Assembly: GCA_035570275.1 (NCBI GenBank)
Contig: DATMNI010000282.1
Coordinates: 1-64,000, forward strand
DNA: 64,000 nt
Reading direction: 5' to 3'
Source of the DNA: DATMNI01 sp035570275
GTDB taxonomy: Bacteria > Acidobacteriota > Terriglobia > Bryobacterales > Bryobacteraceae
The notes under the pieces were generated by a model. That model saw only the letters and a program-made list of their open reading frames with translations, ran no database searches and had not been told where the DNA came from. Made by a program: the position numbers and the translations under genes. Positions 24,406-33,182 of the stretch are shown piece after piece (within the stretch, counting starts at the first letter, position 1; every line of letters starts with the position of its first letter).

Positions 24406-25035
24406 TCAGGTCACGGGCTGCAAAGGGAACAGGTCCGGATAGAGCCGGGCTGCGCATTCCTGGCAGATGCCGTGGGTGAATGCCGCCTCAGAGTTGTTGG
24501 CAATGTAGGTTTCCAATTGCTGCCAGGCGCCGGCCTCGTTGCGAATCTTCTTGCACGAAGCACAGATGGGCAAGAGGCCGCTCAGAATACGAACCTTGGC
24601 TCGGGACTGCGCGAGCTTCTCCTCCGTTTTCCGGCCGGCTTCCTCCATGGCCCTTTGACGCAAGCAGGCATGGGTAATCGCCCCAACTGCCCCCAGGCTC
24701 AACAGCAGGTTGGATATTTCAATCGAGATCGCAAGCCCGGACTTGGGTCCGAGCACGAATCCGAGAACAATAAGTGACGAACACACAGCCGCCACCGCAA
24801 TCATCTGTTGGCGGTTAGCCCATAAGCTGGCGATCCAGACCAGAACCACTTGGAGGAACCAGACAGCCAAACCCAAGGGTGTCACGGCATCGAGTACCAT
24901 CAGTACGCCGGCTACGATGACAGTGAGAATGACTCTCAGGTTGCGGATGTCACCCCCCATTCCTTGATCATCCCCCCTGCTCACGGCGTTGCATACTTTC
25001 TTAATGATTTCCGTTTTTGCCACCCTGCCCAGCAT
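24406..25035 (-). CDS. Membrane protein with C-terminal CKKIR/HGIC cysteine module
   Basis: A 209-residue protein with about four transmembrane helices (residues about 33-125: LRVILTVIVAGVLMVLDA, LAVWFLQVVLVWIASLW, MIAVAAVCSSLIVLGFVL, ISNLLLSLGAVGAI), a short coiled coil (AMEEAGRKTEEKLAQSRAKV), then a C-terminal module LLPICASCKKIRNEAGAW...THGICQECAARLYPDL. That last module, with four cysteines, is well known at the C-terminus of sensor and response-regulator-like proteins and probably binds metal or senses redox state. Here it replaces a kinase, so this is a sensor-like protein without an output enzyme. It is divergent from a SpoIIE-type phosphatase gene 305 bases away, a possible partner. 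Confidence 0.78.
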   Translation of the reverse strand: MLGRVAKTEIIKKVCNAVSRGDDQGMGGDIRNLRVILTVIVAGVLMVLDAVTPLGLAVWFLQVVLVWIASLWANRQQMIAVAAVCSSLIVLGFVLGPKSGLAISIEISNLLLSLGAVGAITHACLRQRAMEEAGRKTEEKLAQSRAKVRILSGLLPICASCKKIRNEAGAWQQLETYIANNSEAAFTHGICQECAARLYPDLFPLQPVT

Positions 25036-25195
25036 CGACTATTCTTCCATGATACATCCAGCCGCCTCCAGGTGGCTCCTGTCCCAAAAGTGGCTCCTAT
25101 CCGTAAAGTATCTACGGTGACCGGCGTAGGTGGCAGCCTGAAATCAAACCAGGCGAGTGCCAAAAAGGGCTCACGGCCGAGCTCGTCCTCTTCCC

Positions 25196-25291
25196 CTAAA
25201 CTTTGCTCCTCTTGCACGGCCGGACGCCGGTGATGCCGGCGGCAAGCACCAACAGGATCAGAGCGCCGGATAGAATGTTGCCTATTTGCAT
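25196..25291 (-). CDS. Possible 31-residue membrane peptide
   Basis: From ATG 25291 a short frame encodes MQIGNILSGALILLVLAAGI then TGVRPCKRSKV and stops at TAG 25198-25196. One hydrophobic helix followed by a basic tail is the usual look of small membrane proteins. No ribosome-binding site is evident and conservation is unknown. The rest of the 305-base gap (25036-25340) holds a short direct repeat (two GTGGCTCCT units near 25073 and 25091) and presumably the promoter of the operon starting at 25341. Confidence 0.28.
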   Translation of the reverse strand: MQIGNILSGALILLVLAAGITGVRPCKRSKV

Positions 25292-25340
25292 GCCGATTCT
25301 AGCGCCCGCGAGTCCGGTACGCTAGTCTGGATCTATAGCC

Positions 25341-27239
25341 ATGAAGAGGTACCGAGTGAATTGGCGCCGGGTCGGCCGGATCGAGAAGACGTTCCTCGTC
25401 TTCGCGGCGATCTGGGTGCTGCTTTACTTAACCGGCTCGGCGCCGGCGCTGCTAGTGGTGGCAACCCTGGCAATGGTCGTTTCGGGCGGCCTGGCGGCCT
25501 ACAAACTGTCGCGCCGCGCCATCCGCACGGCCATCTGGCGCTTGCGTAACCGGTTGATTGCCGCGTACCTGTTCATCGCGGTGGTGCCCATCGTGCTGAT
25601 CCTGGTTCTGATGGGACTGGCTGCCTGGTTCGTGCTCGGACAGATGGCGGTTTATCTGGTGGATACCGAGCTGAGTGCCCGCGAGCGTACCCTGTCGTTC
25701 GTGGCGGAAACCTTGTCACGCGGGCCGGTGCAGGACCAGGCGGTGAGCAACCGCGTCCTACTCCTGCGCCGCAGCTTCCCGGATTTCGAAATGCTGGGCA
25801 CCGGCCAGAGCGAATTCCGCTTTCCGCCCGATTCCAAGCTGAGGCCGCTGCCGGCAGCCTGGAAGAACGGAAGCGGCCTGGTGACCAAACAGGAAGGAGA
25901 CAAGCTTCGCCTCTACGCCTGGGCTCGCGCGGAACAGAACGGCAGCGCGGTCAGCATCCTGGCGCCCCTGACGCACGACCTGTTAACCGGGCTGGTGAAG
26001 GGATTAGGCGACGTAAGCTTTCAGAGCGGCTTCCTGAACCTCACCGGCCGCTCCCGCTCGCGAATACCGGAGCCCGCCAATATCGCCGATTTCCGAGTGA
26101 GCTTCCTCTACCCGGTGGCGGTGCCATCCTGGGAGGCACCCGAGAAGCCGCCCGAGATCCTGCTGATGGTGGTGGAAACGCGCGTTGCCTCCGTGCTCGG
26201 CATCGTCTTTGGCCAGAAGGAGGAGTGGAGCGAGAGGATCATGGAGTTTCTGGTGGCGGCGTCGATTCTTTTGCTGCTGGTGGAACTGGCTTCTCTCTGG
26301 GCGGGAGTTATGCTCTCCCGCAGTATCACGGGCGCAGTGCACGAACTCTACGAAGGCACGCAACACGTGAGGCGCGGCGATTTCTCCTATCGCATCCCGG
26401 TAAAAGGCGATGACCAGCTAGGCGACCTGACTACGTCGTTCAACACCATGACGGAGAACCTGGCGGAACTGATCGTGGTGGCCAAGGAGAAGGAGCGGCT
26501 GGAATCGGAATTGAGCATCGCCCGCGAGGTGCAGAACCAGCTTTTCCCGAAGGACGTGCCCTTCACCAAGACGCTGGAGTTGAAGGGCGTCTGCGCCCCG
26601 GCGCGCATGGTTTCGGGCGACTATTACGACTTCATGTCGCTTTCCGAGAACACACTGGCTTTCGCCATTGGCGATGTGGCGGGAAAAGGGATTTCGGCGG
26701 CGTTGCTGATGGCGACCATTCAATCCACCATGCGCACCCAGTTGAGCGCCACCAACGGCGTAGGACCCCATCACTATTCCGCGGCCCGCCTGGTGTCCAA
26801 CTTGAACAAACAGCTTTACGCCACCACCGCGCCCGAGAAGTACGCCACCTTTTATTTCGCGGTGTACGAGGATGCCACGCATTCGCTGACCTACACCAAC
26901 GCCGGACACCTGGCGCCCATGCTGCTGCGCGGCAGCAACATTCAGATGCTGGATTCCACCGGGACCGTAGTAGGCGCGTTCCCCATCGCGCGCTACCTGG
27001 AAAAGACCGTGGCGCTGGAGCATGGCGACCTGCTGGTGGCCTATACGGACGGGGTCACGGAGCCGGAAAATGTTTATGGGGAAATGTTCGGCGAGGATCG
27101 GTTGAAGGACATGCTGATCAAGTACTCGGGCGCGGATTCCTCTGAGCTGATCGCGCGGACCATGGAGTCCGTGGTGCAGTGGACCGGCTCGTCCGAATTG
27201 CAGGATGACATGACCATGGTGGTGGCCCGCCGATTATGA
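25341..27239 (+). CDS. Membrane HAMP-SpoIIE (RsbU-like) protein phosphatase
   Basis: A 632-residue membrane protein. It has two N-terminal helices (about 17-53), a third (about 70-100), an extracytoplasmic sensor region (about 105-290), a fourth helix (about 297-325), a HAMP linker (YEGTQHVRRGDFSYRIPVKG), a coiled coil (KEKERLESELSIAREVQNQL) and a PP2C-type SpoIIE domain. The domain shows metal-binding motifs SGDYYDF, AIGDVAGKG, TNAGHLAPML, VAYTDGVTEPEN and LQDDMTMVV. It should dephosphorylate an anti-anti-sigma (STAS) protein in a partner-switching pathway; no STAS or RsbW gene is in the window. First gene of a six-gene operon. Confidence 0.92.
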   Translation: MKRYRVNWRRVGRIEKTFLVFAAIWVLLYLTGSAPALLVVATLAMVVSGGLAAYKLSRRAIRTAIWRLRNRLIAAYLFIAVVPIVLILVLMGLAAWFVLGQMAVYLVDTELSARERTLSFVAETLSRGPVQDQAVSNRVLLLRRSFPDFEMLGTGQSEFRFPPDSKLRPLPAAWKNGSGLVTKQEGDKLRLYAWARAEQNGSAVSILAPLTHDLLTGLVKGLGDVSFQSGFLNLTGRSRSRIPEPANIADFRVSFLYPVAVPSWEAPEKPPEILLMVVETRVASVLGIVFGQKEEWSERIMEFLVAASILLLLVELASLWAGVMLSRSITGAVHELYEGTQHVRRGDFSYRIPVKGDDQLGDLTTSFNTMTENLAELIVVAKEKERLESELSIAREVQNQLFPKDVPFTKTLELKGVCAPARMVSGDYYDFMSLSENTLAFAIGDVAGKGISAALLMATIQSTMRTQLSATNGVGPHHYSAARLVSNLNKQLYATTAPEKYATFYFAVYEDATHSLTYTNAGHLAPMLLRGSNIQMLDSTGTVVGAFPIARYLEKTVALEHGDLLVAYTDGVTEPENVYGEMFGEDRLKDMLIKYSGADSSELIARTMESVVQWTGSSELQDDMTMVVARRL

Positions 27240-28762
27240 AAGTTCTGACCGCGGCCGAAATGCGGGAGGTGGATCGCCGGACCATCGAACTCGGCATCCC
27301 CGGCATTATCCTGATGGAAAATGCCGGGCAGCGCGTGGTGGAGTTTCTGGCGGAGCGTTTCGCGCCGCTCCGCGAGCAGCGCATTGTGGTGCTGTGCGGG
27401 AAGGGCAACAACGGTGGCGATGGCCTGGCGATCGCGAGGCAGCTTTACACACGATTCCGGCCAGCCGCCCTGGACGTAGTGCTGCTGGCGGCGGCGGGAG
27501 ATCTGCAGGGCGATGCCGCAGCCAACTACCGGATGCTGCATGCCTGCGGATGCGCGGTGACCATGGATATTCCGGCGCATGCGCTAAACGCCACGCTGGT
27601 GATTGACGCCCTGCTGGGGACGGGCACCGCGGGGGCGGCAAGAGGCCGGACGCTGGAAGCCATCGGTGAGATCAATACCGGCTTTCCGTTGGCGAAAGTG
27701 GTGGCGGTGGACATGCCGTCCGGGATGCCCAGCGATTCCGGCACACCCGCCGGCGAATTCGCGCGCGCCGATTATACCGTGACGTTCACCGCTCCCAAGG
27801 TTGGCCTGGTGCTGCCGCCCAACTGCGACCACGTGGGCGAACTGGTGACCGCGCCCATCGGCAGCCCGCCATCGTTGTACGATCACTGCGCGCTGGCATT
27901 GTTGGAACCGGCAATGTTTCGCGACCTTCTCGCGCCGCGTCCGCACGGCGGTCACAAAGGCACCTTCGGCCACGTACTTGTGGTAGCCGGAAGCCGCGGC
28001 AAGACCGGGGCCGCCGCCATGACGGGGCTGGCCGCGTTACGAGCCGGCGCGGGCCTGGTTACGGTAGCCTCGGCTGCCAGCGCCATCGCCGAAATCTCCG
28101 CGCACGCACCGGAGTTGATGACCGAACCGCTAACAGAAACTCCCCAAGGAACCATCGCGCGGAACGCCGATCTGGCCCGGATAGCGGAAGGTAAGACGGT
28201 GATTGCGATGGGGCCGGGTCTGGGCCGTGATGAGTCGGTGGCGCAGTTGGTAGCCGGCGCCGCCGCCACTTTCGAGCAGCCCATGGTGCTGGATGCCGAT
28301 GCGCTAGTGGGACAGGCCTCCGGCCGATCCGCCCGAACCAGGGTACTGACCCCGCACCCCGGCGAAATGGCCCGGCTTGCCGGCACGACCACGGCGGAAA
28401 TCCAGTCCGACCGCCTGGCCTCCGCCCGCGCCTATGCCACCGCCCACTCCGTCACCCTGGTCCTCAAAGGCCAGCGAACCTTGCTCGCCTTTCCCGATGG
28501 GCGCGTGTGGATCAATCCCACCGGCACGCCGGCCATGGGCACGGGCGGCAGCGGCGACATCCTCACCGGCATGATCGCCGGCTTCTTAGCCCAGTTCCCG
28601 CTCCAACCAGACCGGGCGCTGGCCGCCGCCGTTTACCTGCACGGCCTGGCCGGCGAAATTGGCGCGCGGGCGCTGGGCGAGAAGTGCCTGATCGCCACCG
28701 ACATTCTGCGGTACCTGCCCGATGCCATGGAGGAGTGTGCCGACGTACCGCACGGCCTCTGA
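27236..28762 (+). CDS. nnr: Bifunctional NAD(P)H-hydrate epimerase/dehydratase
   Basis: A 508-residue fusion that repairs hydrated NAD(P)H. The N-terminal YjeF epimerase domain (about 1-210; MENAGQRVVEFL, VLCGKGNNGGDGLAIARQL, DALLGTG, VDMPSGMPSDSG) interconverts R and S hydrates. The C-terminal ADP-dependent dehydratase domain (about 225-500; HKGTFGHVLVVAGSRGKTGA, VIAMGPGLGRDE, VLDADAL, LTPHPGEMARL, GTGGSGDILTGMIAGFLAQ) removes the water. The start overlaps the phosphatase stop by four bases (ATGA), and the 3' end overlaps the tsaE start. The nnr-tsaE order is common in bacteria. Confidence 0.96.
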   Translation: MKVLTAAEMREVDRRTIELGIPGIILMENAGQRVVEFLAERFAPLREQRIVVLCGKGNNGGDGLAIARQLYTRFRPAALDVVLLAAAGDLQGDAAANYRMLHACGCAVTMDIPAHALNATLVIDALLGTGTAGAARGRTLEAIGEINTGFPLAKVVAVDMPSGMPSDSGTPAGEFARADYTVTFTAPKVGLVLPPNCDHVGELVTAPIGSPPSLYDHCALALLEPAMFRDLLAPRPHGGHKGTFGHVLVVAGSRGKTGAAAMTGLAALRAGAGLVTVASAASAIAEISAHAPELMTEPLTETPQGTIARNADLARIAEGKTVIAMGPGLGRDESVAQLVAGAAATFEQPMVLDADALVGQASGRSARTRVLTPHPGEMARLAGTTTAEIQSDRLASARAYATAHSVTLVLKGQRTLLAFPDGRVWINPTGTPAMGTGGSGDILTGMIAGFLAQFPLQPDRALAAAVYLHGLAGEIGARALGEKCLIATDILRYLPDAMEECADVPHGL

Positions 28763-29168
28763 AGACGCCACCATCGCGCTGGGCGAACAACTGGCCAAAA
28801 TGCTACCGCCCCAACGTGCGGTGCTGTTGATTGGCAACCTGGGCGCCGGCAAGACCACCATGGCCAAGGGAATTGTGCGCGGCCTGGGTGCGGCGGAACC
28901 CGAAGAAGTTTCCAGCCCCACGTTCACCCTGATCCACGAATACGGAAGCGAGGGGCGGGTGTACCATATTGACCTGTACCGACTGGACGAAGCGCGCCAG
29001 GTGGCCACCCTGGGGCTGGACGAGATTTTCGACAAGGACGCCGTGGTGTTGATCGAGTGGGGCGAGAGGTTCCCGCAACTCATGCCCGCGGAGCGCACGG
29101 AAATCCGCATCCGGGCCATAGGGGACGACGAAAGGGAAATCGAAGTCACGGAAGTCTCACGACCATGA
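28722..29168 (+). CDS. tsaE: tRNA threonylcarbamoyladenosine biosynthesis ATPase TsaE
   Basis: A 148-residue P-loop ATPase that works with TsaB and TsaD in t6A synthesis. Visible motifs are Walker A LIGNLGAGKTTMAKGI, SSPTFTLIHEY, YHIDLYRLD and LIEWGERFP. Its beginning overlaps the end of nnr; ATG 28722 or GTG 28737 could be the start. Its stop overlaps the next start as ATGA. Length is normal for the family. Confidence 0.95.
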   Translation: MPWRSVPTYRTASEDATIALGEQLAKMLPPQRAVLLIGNLGAGKTTMAKGIVRGLGAAEPEEVSSPTFTLIHEYGSEGRVYHIDLYRLDEARQVATLGLDEIFDKDAVVLIEWGERFPQLMPAERTEIRIRAIGDDEREIEVTEVSRP

Positions 29169-29950
29169 ACACACAACCCTGGGCCCTGATTCTGGGCGCG
29201 TCGAGCGGCTTCGGCGAGGCCACCGCGGTGGAACTGGCGCGCGCCGGCATGAACATCTTCGGCGTCCACATGGACCGCCGCGACAAACTTCCGCACGTGG
29301 CCGAAATCGAACAGCGCATTCACGATCTGGGGCGCGAATCGTGGTTCTTCAACATCAACGCGGCCGAGGACGAGAAGCGCAGGGATTGCGTGGAACTGAT
29401 CCGGCAGCGGCTCTCCGGTCAGCCGGGTTGGGTGCGGGTGCTGCTGCATTCCATCGCTTTCGGCGCACTGCGGCCGCTGGTGGGCGCGGAGATGGTGGCG
29501 TCGAAAAAACAGATCGAATCCACCGCGGACATCATGGGGCACTCGCTGGTCTACTGGGTGCAGGACTGCCTGCGGGCCGGCCTGTTCGACAGGGGCACGC
29601 GGATTTTCGCCATGACGTCGGCGGGCGGCACCAGGGCCATCCCACAATATGGCCCGGTGAGCGCGGCCAAGGCGATTCTGGAATCGCACATCAGGCAACT
29701 GGCGCTGGAACTGGCGCCGGCCGGGATCACCGCCAACGCCATCCTGGCCGGCGTGACCGATACTGCGGCGTTACGTCAGATTCCGGACCATGAGAAACTC
29801 ATGGAGATCGCACGCCGGCGCAACCCGAACAAGCGGCTCACCCAACCCGAGGATGTGGCACGCTGCATCGCGGCGCTGTGTCACCCGGCCACGTATTGGC
29901 TCACCGGGAATACCCTACAGGTGGATGGCGGCGAGAACATTGTAGGATGA
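29165..29950 (+). CDS. Enoyl-ACP reductase-like SDR (FabI/FabL type)
   Basis: A 261-residue short-chain dehydrogenase. It has a nucleotide-binding start (ALILGASSGFGEATAVELAR), LLHSIAFGALRP in place of the usual NNAG, and a catalytic Y-x6-K (YGPVSAAK), the spacing that marks enoyl-ACP reductases as opposed to ordinary SDRs with Y-x3-K. Ends with TGNTLQVDGGENIVG. It probably reduces the enoyl group in fatty-acid elongation, NADPH-dependent if FabL-like; whether it is the main enzyme of the cell cannot be told. Start ATG overlaps the tsaE stop by four bases. Confidence 0.82.
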   Translation: MNTQPWALILGASSGFGEATAVELARAGMNIFGVHMDRRDKLPHVAEIEQRIHDLGRESWFFNINAAEDEKRRDCVELIRQRLSGQPGWVRVLLHSIAFGALRPLVGAEMVASKKQIESTADIMGHSLVYWVQDCLRAGLFDRGTRIFAMTSAGGTRAIPQYGPVSAAKAILESHIRQLALELAPAGITANAILAGVTDTAALRQIPDHEKLMEIARRRNPNKRLTQPEDVARCIAALCHPATYWLTGNTLQVDGGENIVG

Positions 29951-29976
29951 AGGCATGACTGACAACGGATGATCGC

Positions 29977-30492
29977 ATGACAGACAACGGACTTCCCTGT
30001 ATCGACCAGTTGGAGGCCACGCCCGGAATCCTGCGCGGGCTACTGACCGAACTCTCCGAGGAAGATGTGCGCTGGAAACCGGCGCCCGACCGCTTTTCGG
30101 TGGGCGAGGTGCTGGCGCATCTTTCCCACTCCGAGGGCCACTGCTACCGCGCGCGCCTGGACCGGTTCATGGCCGAAGAGCGGCCCGAGTTAGAACCCGA
30201 TGACGCCCAGTTTCATCTGGAGATCTACCGCAACGCCAACCCCGAGGACGAGTTCGACCATTTCGAAGAGCAGCGCGAAACTAACGTGGAGTTCCTGCGC
30301 GACCTGCCTGCCGGAGCGGGCGAGCGCGTGGCTTTGCACCATGCGGCAGGGCCGATCACCATGGTCAACATGCTGCATGAGTGGGCCATGCACGACCTGG
30401 GGCACGTGCGGCAGATCGCGGAACTGGTGCGCGCGCGGAAGCATCTGGCGGGCGCGGGTCCGCTGGGAATGGACTACCAACTGAGGCCATGA
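29977..30492 (+). CDS. DinB-family protein
   Basis: A 171-residue four-helix-bundle protein of the DinB/YfiT group. The metal-binding histidines are present: LAHLSHSEGHCY (about residues 47-58) and HEWAMHDLGHVRQI (about 131-144). Some members are thiol (mycothiol, bacillithiol) transferases; others have unknown roles. A near-duplicate GCATGACTGACAACGGA lies just before the start at 29953, so an upstream decoy ATG exists; ATG 29977 gives the full family N-terminus. The stop overlaps the next start (ATGA). Confidence 0.85.
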   Translation: MTDNGLPCIDQLEATPGILRGLLTELSEEDVRWKPAPDRFSVGEVLAHLSHSEGHCYRARLDRFMAEERPELEPDDAQFHLEIYRNANPEDEFDHFEEQRETNVEFLRDLPAGAGERVALHHAAGPITMVNMLHEWAMHDLGHVRQIAELVRARKHLAGAGPLGMDYQLRP

Positions 30493-31298
30493 AGATTCTC
30501 ACTCTGGTTTGGGCCGCGGTGTTCACGAGTACGCTAGCCGGCCAGACCTTTATTCAAATGTCGGACCCGCAGTTCGGCATGTACACCGCCAACAAGGGAT
30601 TCGAGCAGGAAACCGCCAACTTCGACTTCGCCATCGCCACGGCCAACCGGTTGAAACCCGCGTTCGTGGTGATCACCGGCGACCTGATCAACGAGGCCGG
30701 CAACGCCGCGCAGACGGCGGAGTACAAGCGCATCACAGCGAAGCTGAAAACGGGCATCCGGCTGTTCAGCCTGCCCGGCAACCACGATGCAGGCAACGAG
30801 CCCACCACGGAATCGCTGGCGAGCTATCGCGAGCATTTCGGGCCGGACTACTATGCGTTCCGGGTGGGCGACATCGCCGGCTTCGTACTGAACTCCAACC
30901 TGGAAAAGGGTGCGGCCCAGGTTCCCGAAGAGGCCGCGAAAATGGAGGCCTGGCTTGGCGGCGAACTGGCAAAGGCCAAGCGGGATGGCGTGAAGCACCT
31001 CATCGTGTTCCAGCATATTCCCTTCTTCCTGAAAGACCCCGGCGAAGAGGATCAGTATTTCAACATCCCGCGCCAGACCCGCCTTCGCTACTTGAAACTC
31101 CTGCACGAATCCGGCGTGAAGCACGTCTTCGCCGGCCACTATCACCGCAACGAAGAAGGGCGCGACGGCGAACTGGATATGGTGACGACGGGGCCGGTGG
31201 GAAAACCTCTGGAGGGCGCGAAATCCGGGATCCGCATCGTGACGGTGACGCCGGCCGGCGTGACCCACAAGTATTATGAGTTCGGGGATTTGCCGTAG
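30489..31298 (+). CDS. Exported calcineurin-like metallophosphoesterase
   Basis: A 269-residue binuclear metal phosphoesterase with signal peptide (MKILTLVWAAVFTSTLAGQ). All ligand motifs are present in order: MSDPQFG, ITGDLIN, PGNHDAGNE, VFQHIPFF and FAGHYHRNEEG. The sequence resembles CPPED1-type phosphatases. It acts outside the cytoplasm; the substrate is unknown. Last gene of the operon starting at 25341, coupled to the DinB gene by a four-base overlap. The 208 bases after it (31299-31506) show no gene. Confidence 0.9.
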   Translation: MKILTLVWAAVFTSTLAGQTFIQMSDPQFGMYTANKGFEQETANFDFAIATANRLKPAFVVITGDLINEAGNAAQTAEYKRITAKLKTGIRLFSLPGNHDAGNEPTTESLASYREHFGPDYYAFRVGDIAGFVLNSNLEKGAAQVPEEAAKMEAWLGGELAKAKRDGVKHLIVFQHIPFFLKDPGEEDQYFNIPRQTRLRYLKLLHESGVKHVFAGHYHRNEEGRDGELDMVTTGPVGKPLEGAKSGIRIVTVTPAGVTHKYYEFGDLP

Positions 31299-31506
31299 CG
31301 TCACCCGCGGATGTGCTGCCCGGCTTTCTACAAGCGGTCGCCCACGAGAAAAGCCATGGACGGCGGCGAGGAACTTCAGAACGCGGGATCGGCCGCTACC
31401 TGAGCGCCGGCTCCCGACGACACGCGCGTCAGCGTAGGGCGCGTGCCGCGCGCATAGAATAGGCATGTGATTATTTTGGGTTATGCTCTTACCTTGGAGT
31501 ATTCGA

Positions 31507-33114
31507 ATGTTCAACGCTCTTGCCTGGTTCGGCACGCTGGCGGTTGCGCAGGCTCTTTTCGCGCAGCAGCCGTGCGAGAAACTGACTGACCTGAAGCTGC
31601 CCAACGCGGAGGTCACTTCCGCGGTCTCGATTCCCGCCGGAGCGGTTTCTACCGGAACGGGAAACGCACCTCTGGTTGACATGCCCGCCCGCTGTATTGT
31701 GAAGGCCATCGCGCGTCCCACCCCGGACTCTGAAATCAAGTTGGAAATCTGGCTTCCGGCGGCCAACTGGAACGGAAGGTACATGCAGACCGGAAACGGT
31801 GGTTGGGCTGGGGCGATCCCGATATCGTCGTTAGCCGGCGCGATCCAGCGTGGATACGCCGCCGCGGGAACCAATGGCGGCCACGACGCCGGTGGTCCGA
31901 ACGGTGCGGCGGGCTGGGCCATCGGGCATCCGGAAAAGCTGATCGATTTCGGACATCGCGCGCTCCACGAAACCGGCGTACAGGCGAAAGCAGTCATCCG
32001 CGCGTTCTACGGAAAAGAAGCAGCGCGGCGCTACTTCGTGGGCTGTTCCGACGGGGGACGCGAAGCACTCATGGAAGCGCAACGCTACCCGGAAGATTTC
32101 GATGGAATCATCGCGGGTGCGCCGGCGAACGATTGGTCGAACCACTTCACCGGATTTGTGTGGAACGAACAGGCGCTCCTCAACGATTCCGCCAGTTTGA
32201 TTCCTCCCGGGAAGCTGCCCGCGATTCAGAAGGCCGCGCTGGCTGCGTGCGACGCTAACGATGGAGTGAAGGACGGCCTGATCGAAGATCCCCGCACCTG
32301 CCACTTCGATCCCGCTATCCTCACCTGCAAGGGAGCCGATAATGCAGAGTGTCTTACGGCATCGCAAGTCATCGCCCTGAAAAAGATTTATGAGGGCCCG
32401 AAGAATTCCCGGACCGGCAAGCAGATCTATCCCGGCTACCCGCCCGGCCACGAAGCAATTCCCGGGGCCTGGCAGCCCTGGATTATCGCCTCCCCGCAGG
32501 AGAACAGCGCTCAGATCATGTTCGGGAATTCCTTCTACGGTCAGGCGGTCTTCGAAGATGCTCACTGGGATTTCCGGACGCTGAACTTCGATAGCGATGT
32601 CGCACTAGCCGCGGAGAAGGCCGGAACTGTTCTCAACTCCACCAATCCCGATCTCCGATCGTTTCGCGCTCACGGTGGAAAGCTGATCCAGTATCACGGA
32701 TGGGCCGACGCCGCGATTTCGCCTTTCGGCTCCATCGCATACTACGACAAGGTGCTGTCGTTCTTCTCGAAGTATCCGGATGCGCGCACCGGCGGCGGTA
32801 CGGTCTTCGATTTCTACCGGCTCTTCATGGTTCCTGGCATGGGACATTGCGGGGGAGGGATTGGTCCCAACAGCTTCGGGAACGGCGGCAATCGCTTCAG
32901 CGGCGATCCCGATCGCGATTTGATTTCCGCGCTCGAAAGGTGGGTCGAAAAGGGCGTCGCTCCGGAGCGGATCATAGGCACTGGAAATGCCGTCGGCGAT
33001 CCGGCCAAGACTCTGTCGCGACCGCTCTGTCCCTATCCGCAGGTGGCTCGATACAATGGATCGGGCGACCCCAATCAAACGGCAAGCTTCACTTGCGCGG
33101 TTCCGAAGGAGTAG
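31507..33114 (+). CDS. Exported tannase/feruloyl-esterase family protein
   Basis: A 535-residue secreted esterase with signal peptide (MFNALAWFGTLAVAQALFAQ). The alpha/beta-hydrolase with lid has the nucleophile in VGCSDGGREAL, the acid in HGWADAAI and the histidine in GMGHCGGG, with the cysteine pair (C-S-D, H-C) that forms the family's CS-D-HC catalytic motif. It hydrolyses ester bonds of gallate, ferulate or related plant phenolics. The ATG at 31507 follows a GGAG at the right spacing; an ATG at 31483 is less likely. It precedes a sugar-acid dehydratase gene by 68 bases, so both may serve plant-matter breakdown. Confidence 0.9.
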   Translation: MFNALAWFGTLAVAQALFAQQPCEKLTDLKLPNAEVTSAVSIPAGAVSTGTGNAPLVDMPARCIVKAIARPTPDSEIKLEIWLPAANWNGRYMQTGNGGWAGAIPISSLAGAIQRGYAAAGTNGGHDAGGPNGAAGWAIGHPEKLIDFGHRALHETGVQAKAVIRAFYGKEAARRYFVGCSDGGREALMEAQRYPEDFDGIIAGAPANDWSNHFTGFVWNEQALLNDSASLIPPGKLPAIQKAALAACDANDGVKDGLIEDPRTCHFDPAILTCKGADNAECLTASQVIALKKIYEGPKNSRTGKQIYPGYPPGHEAIPGAWQPWIIASPQENSAQIMFGNSFYGQAVFEDAHWDFRTLNFDSDVALAAEKAGTVLNSTNPDLRSFRAHGGKLIQYHGWADAAISPFGSIAYYDKVLSFFSKYPDARTGGGTVFDFYRLFMVPGMGHCGGGIGPNSFGNGGNRFSGDPDRDLISALERWVEKGVAPERIIGTGNAVGDPAKTLSRPLCPYPQVARYNGSGDPNQTASFTCAVPKE

Positions 33115-33182
33115 AGACCGTGACCGCCGGCGATGGCAGCTTCGGGTTACTGGGTAGCCGCACTTTCCAAGGAGGTTCAGCG

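Noticed and set aside
30534..31997. A 487-residue antisense frame spanning the phosphoesterase and tannase genes
   Set aside because: It crosses two well-supported genes and an intergenic gap, and looks like GC-driven open frame.
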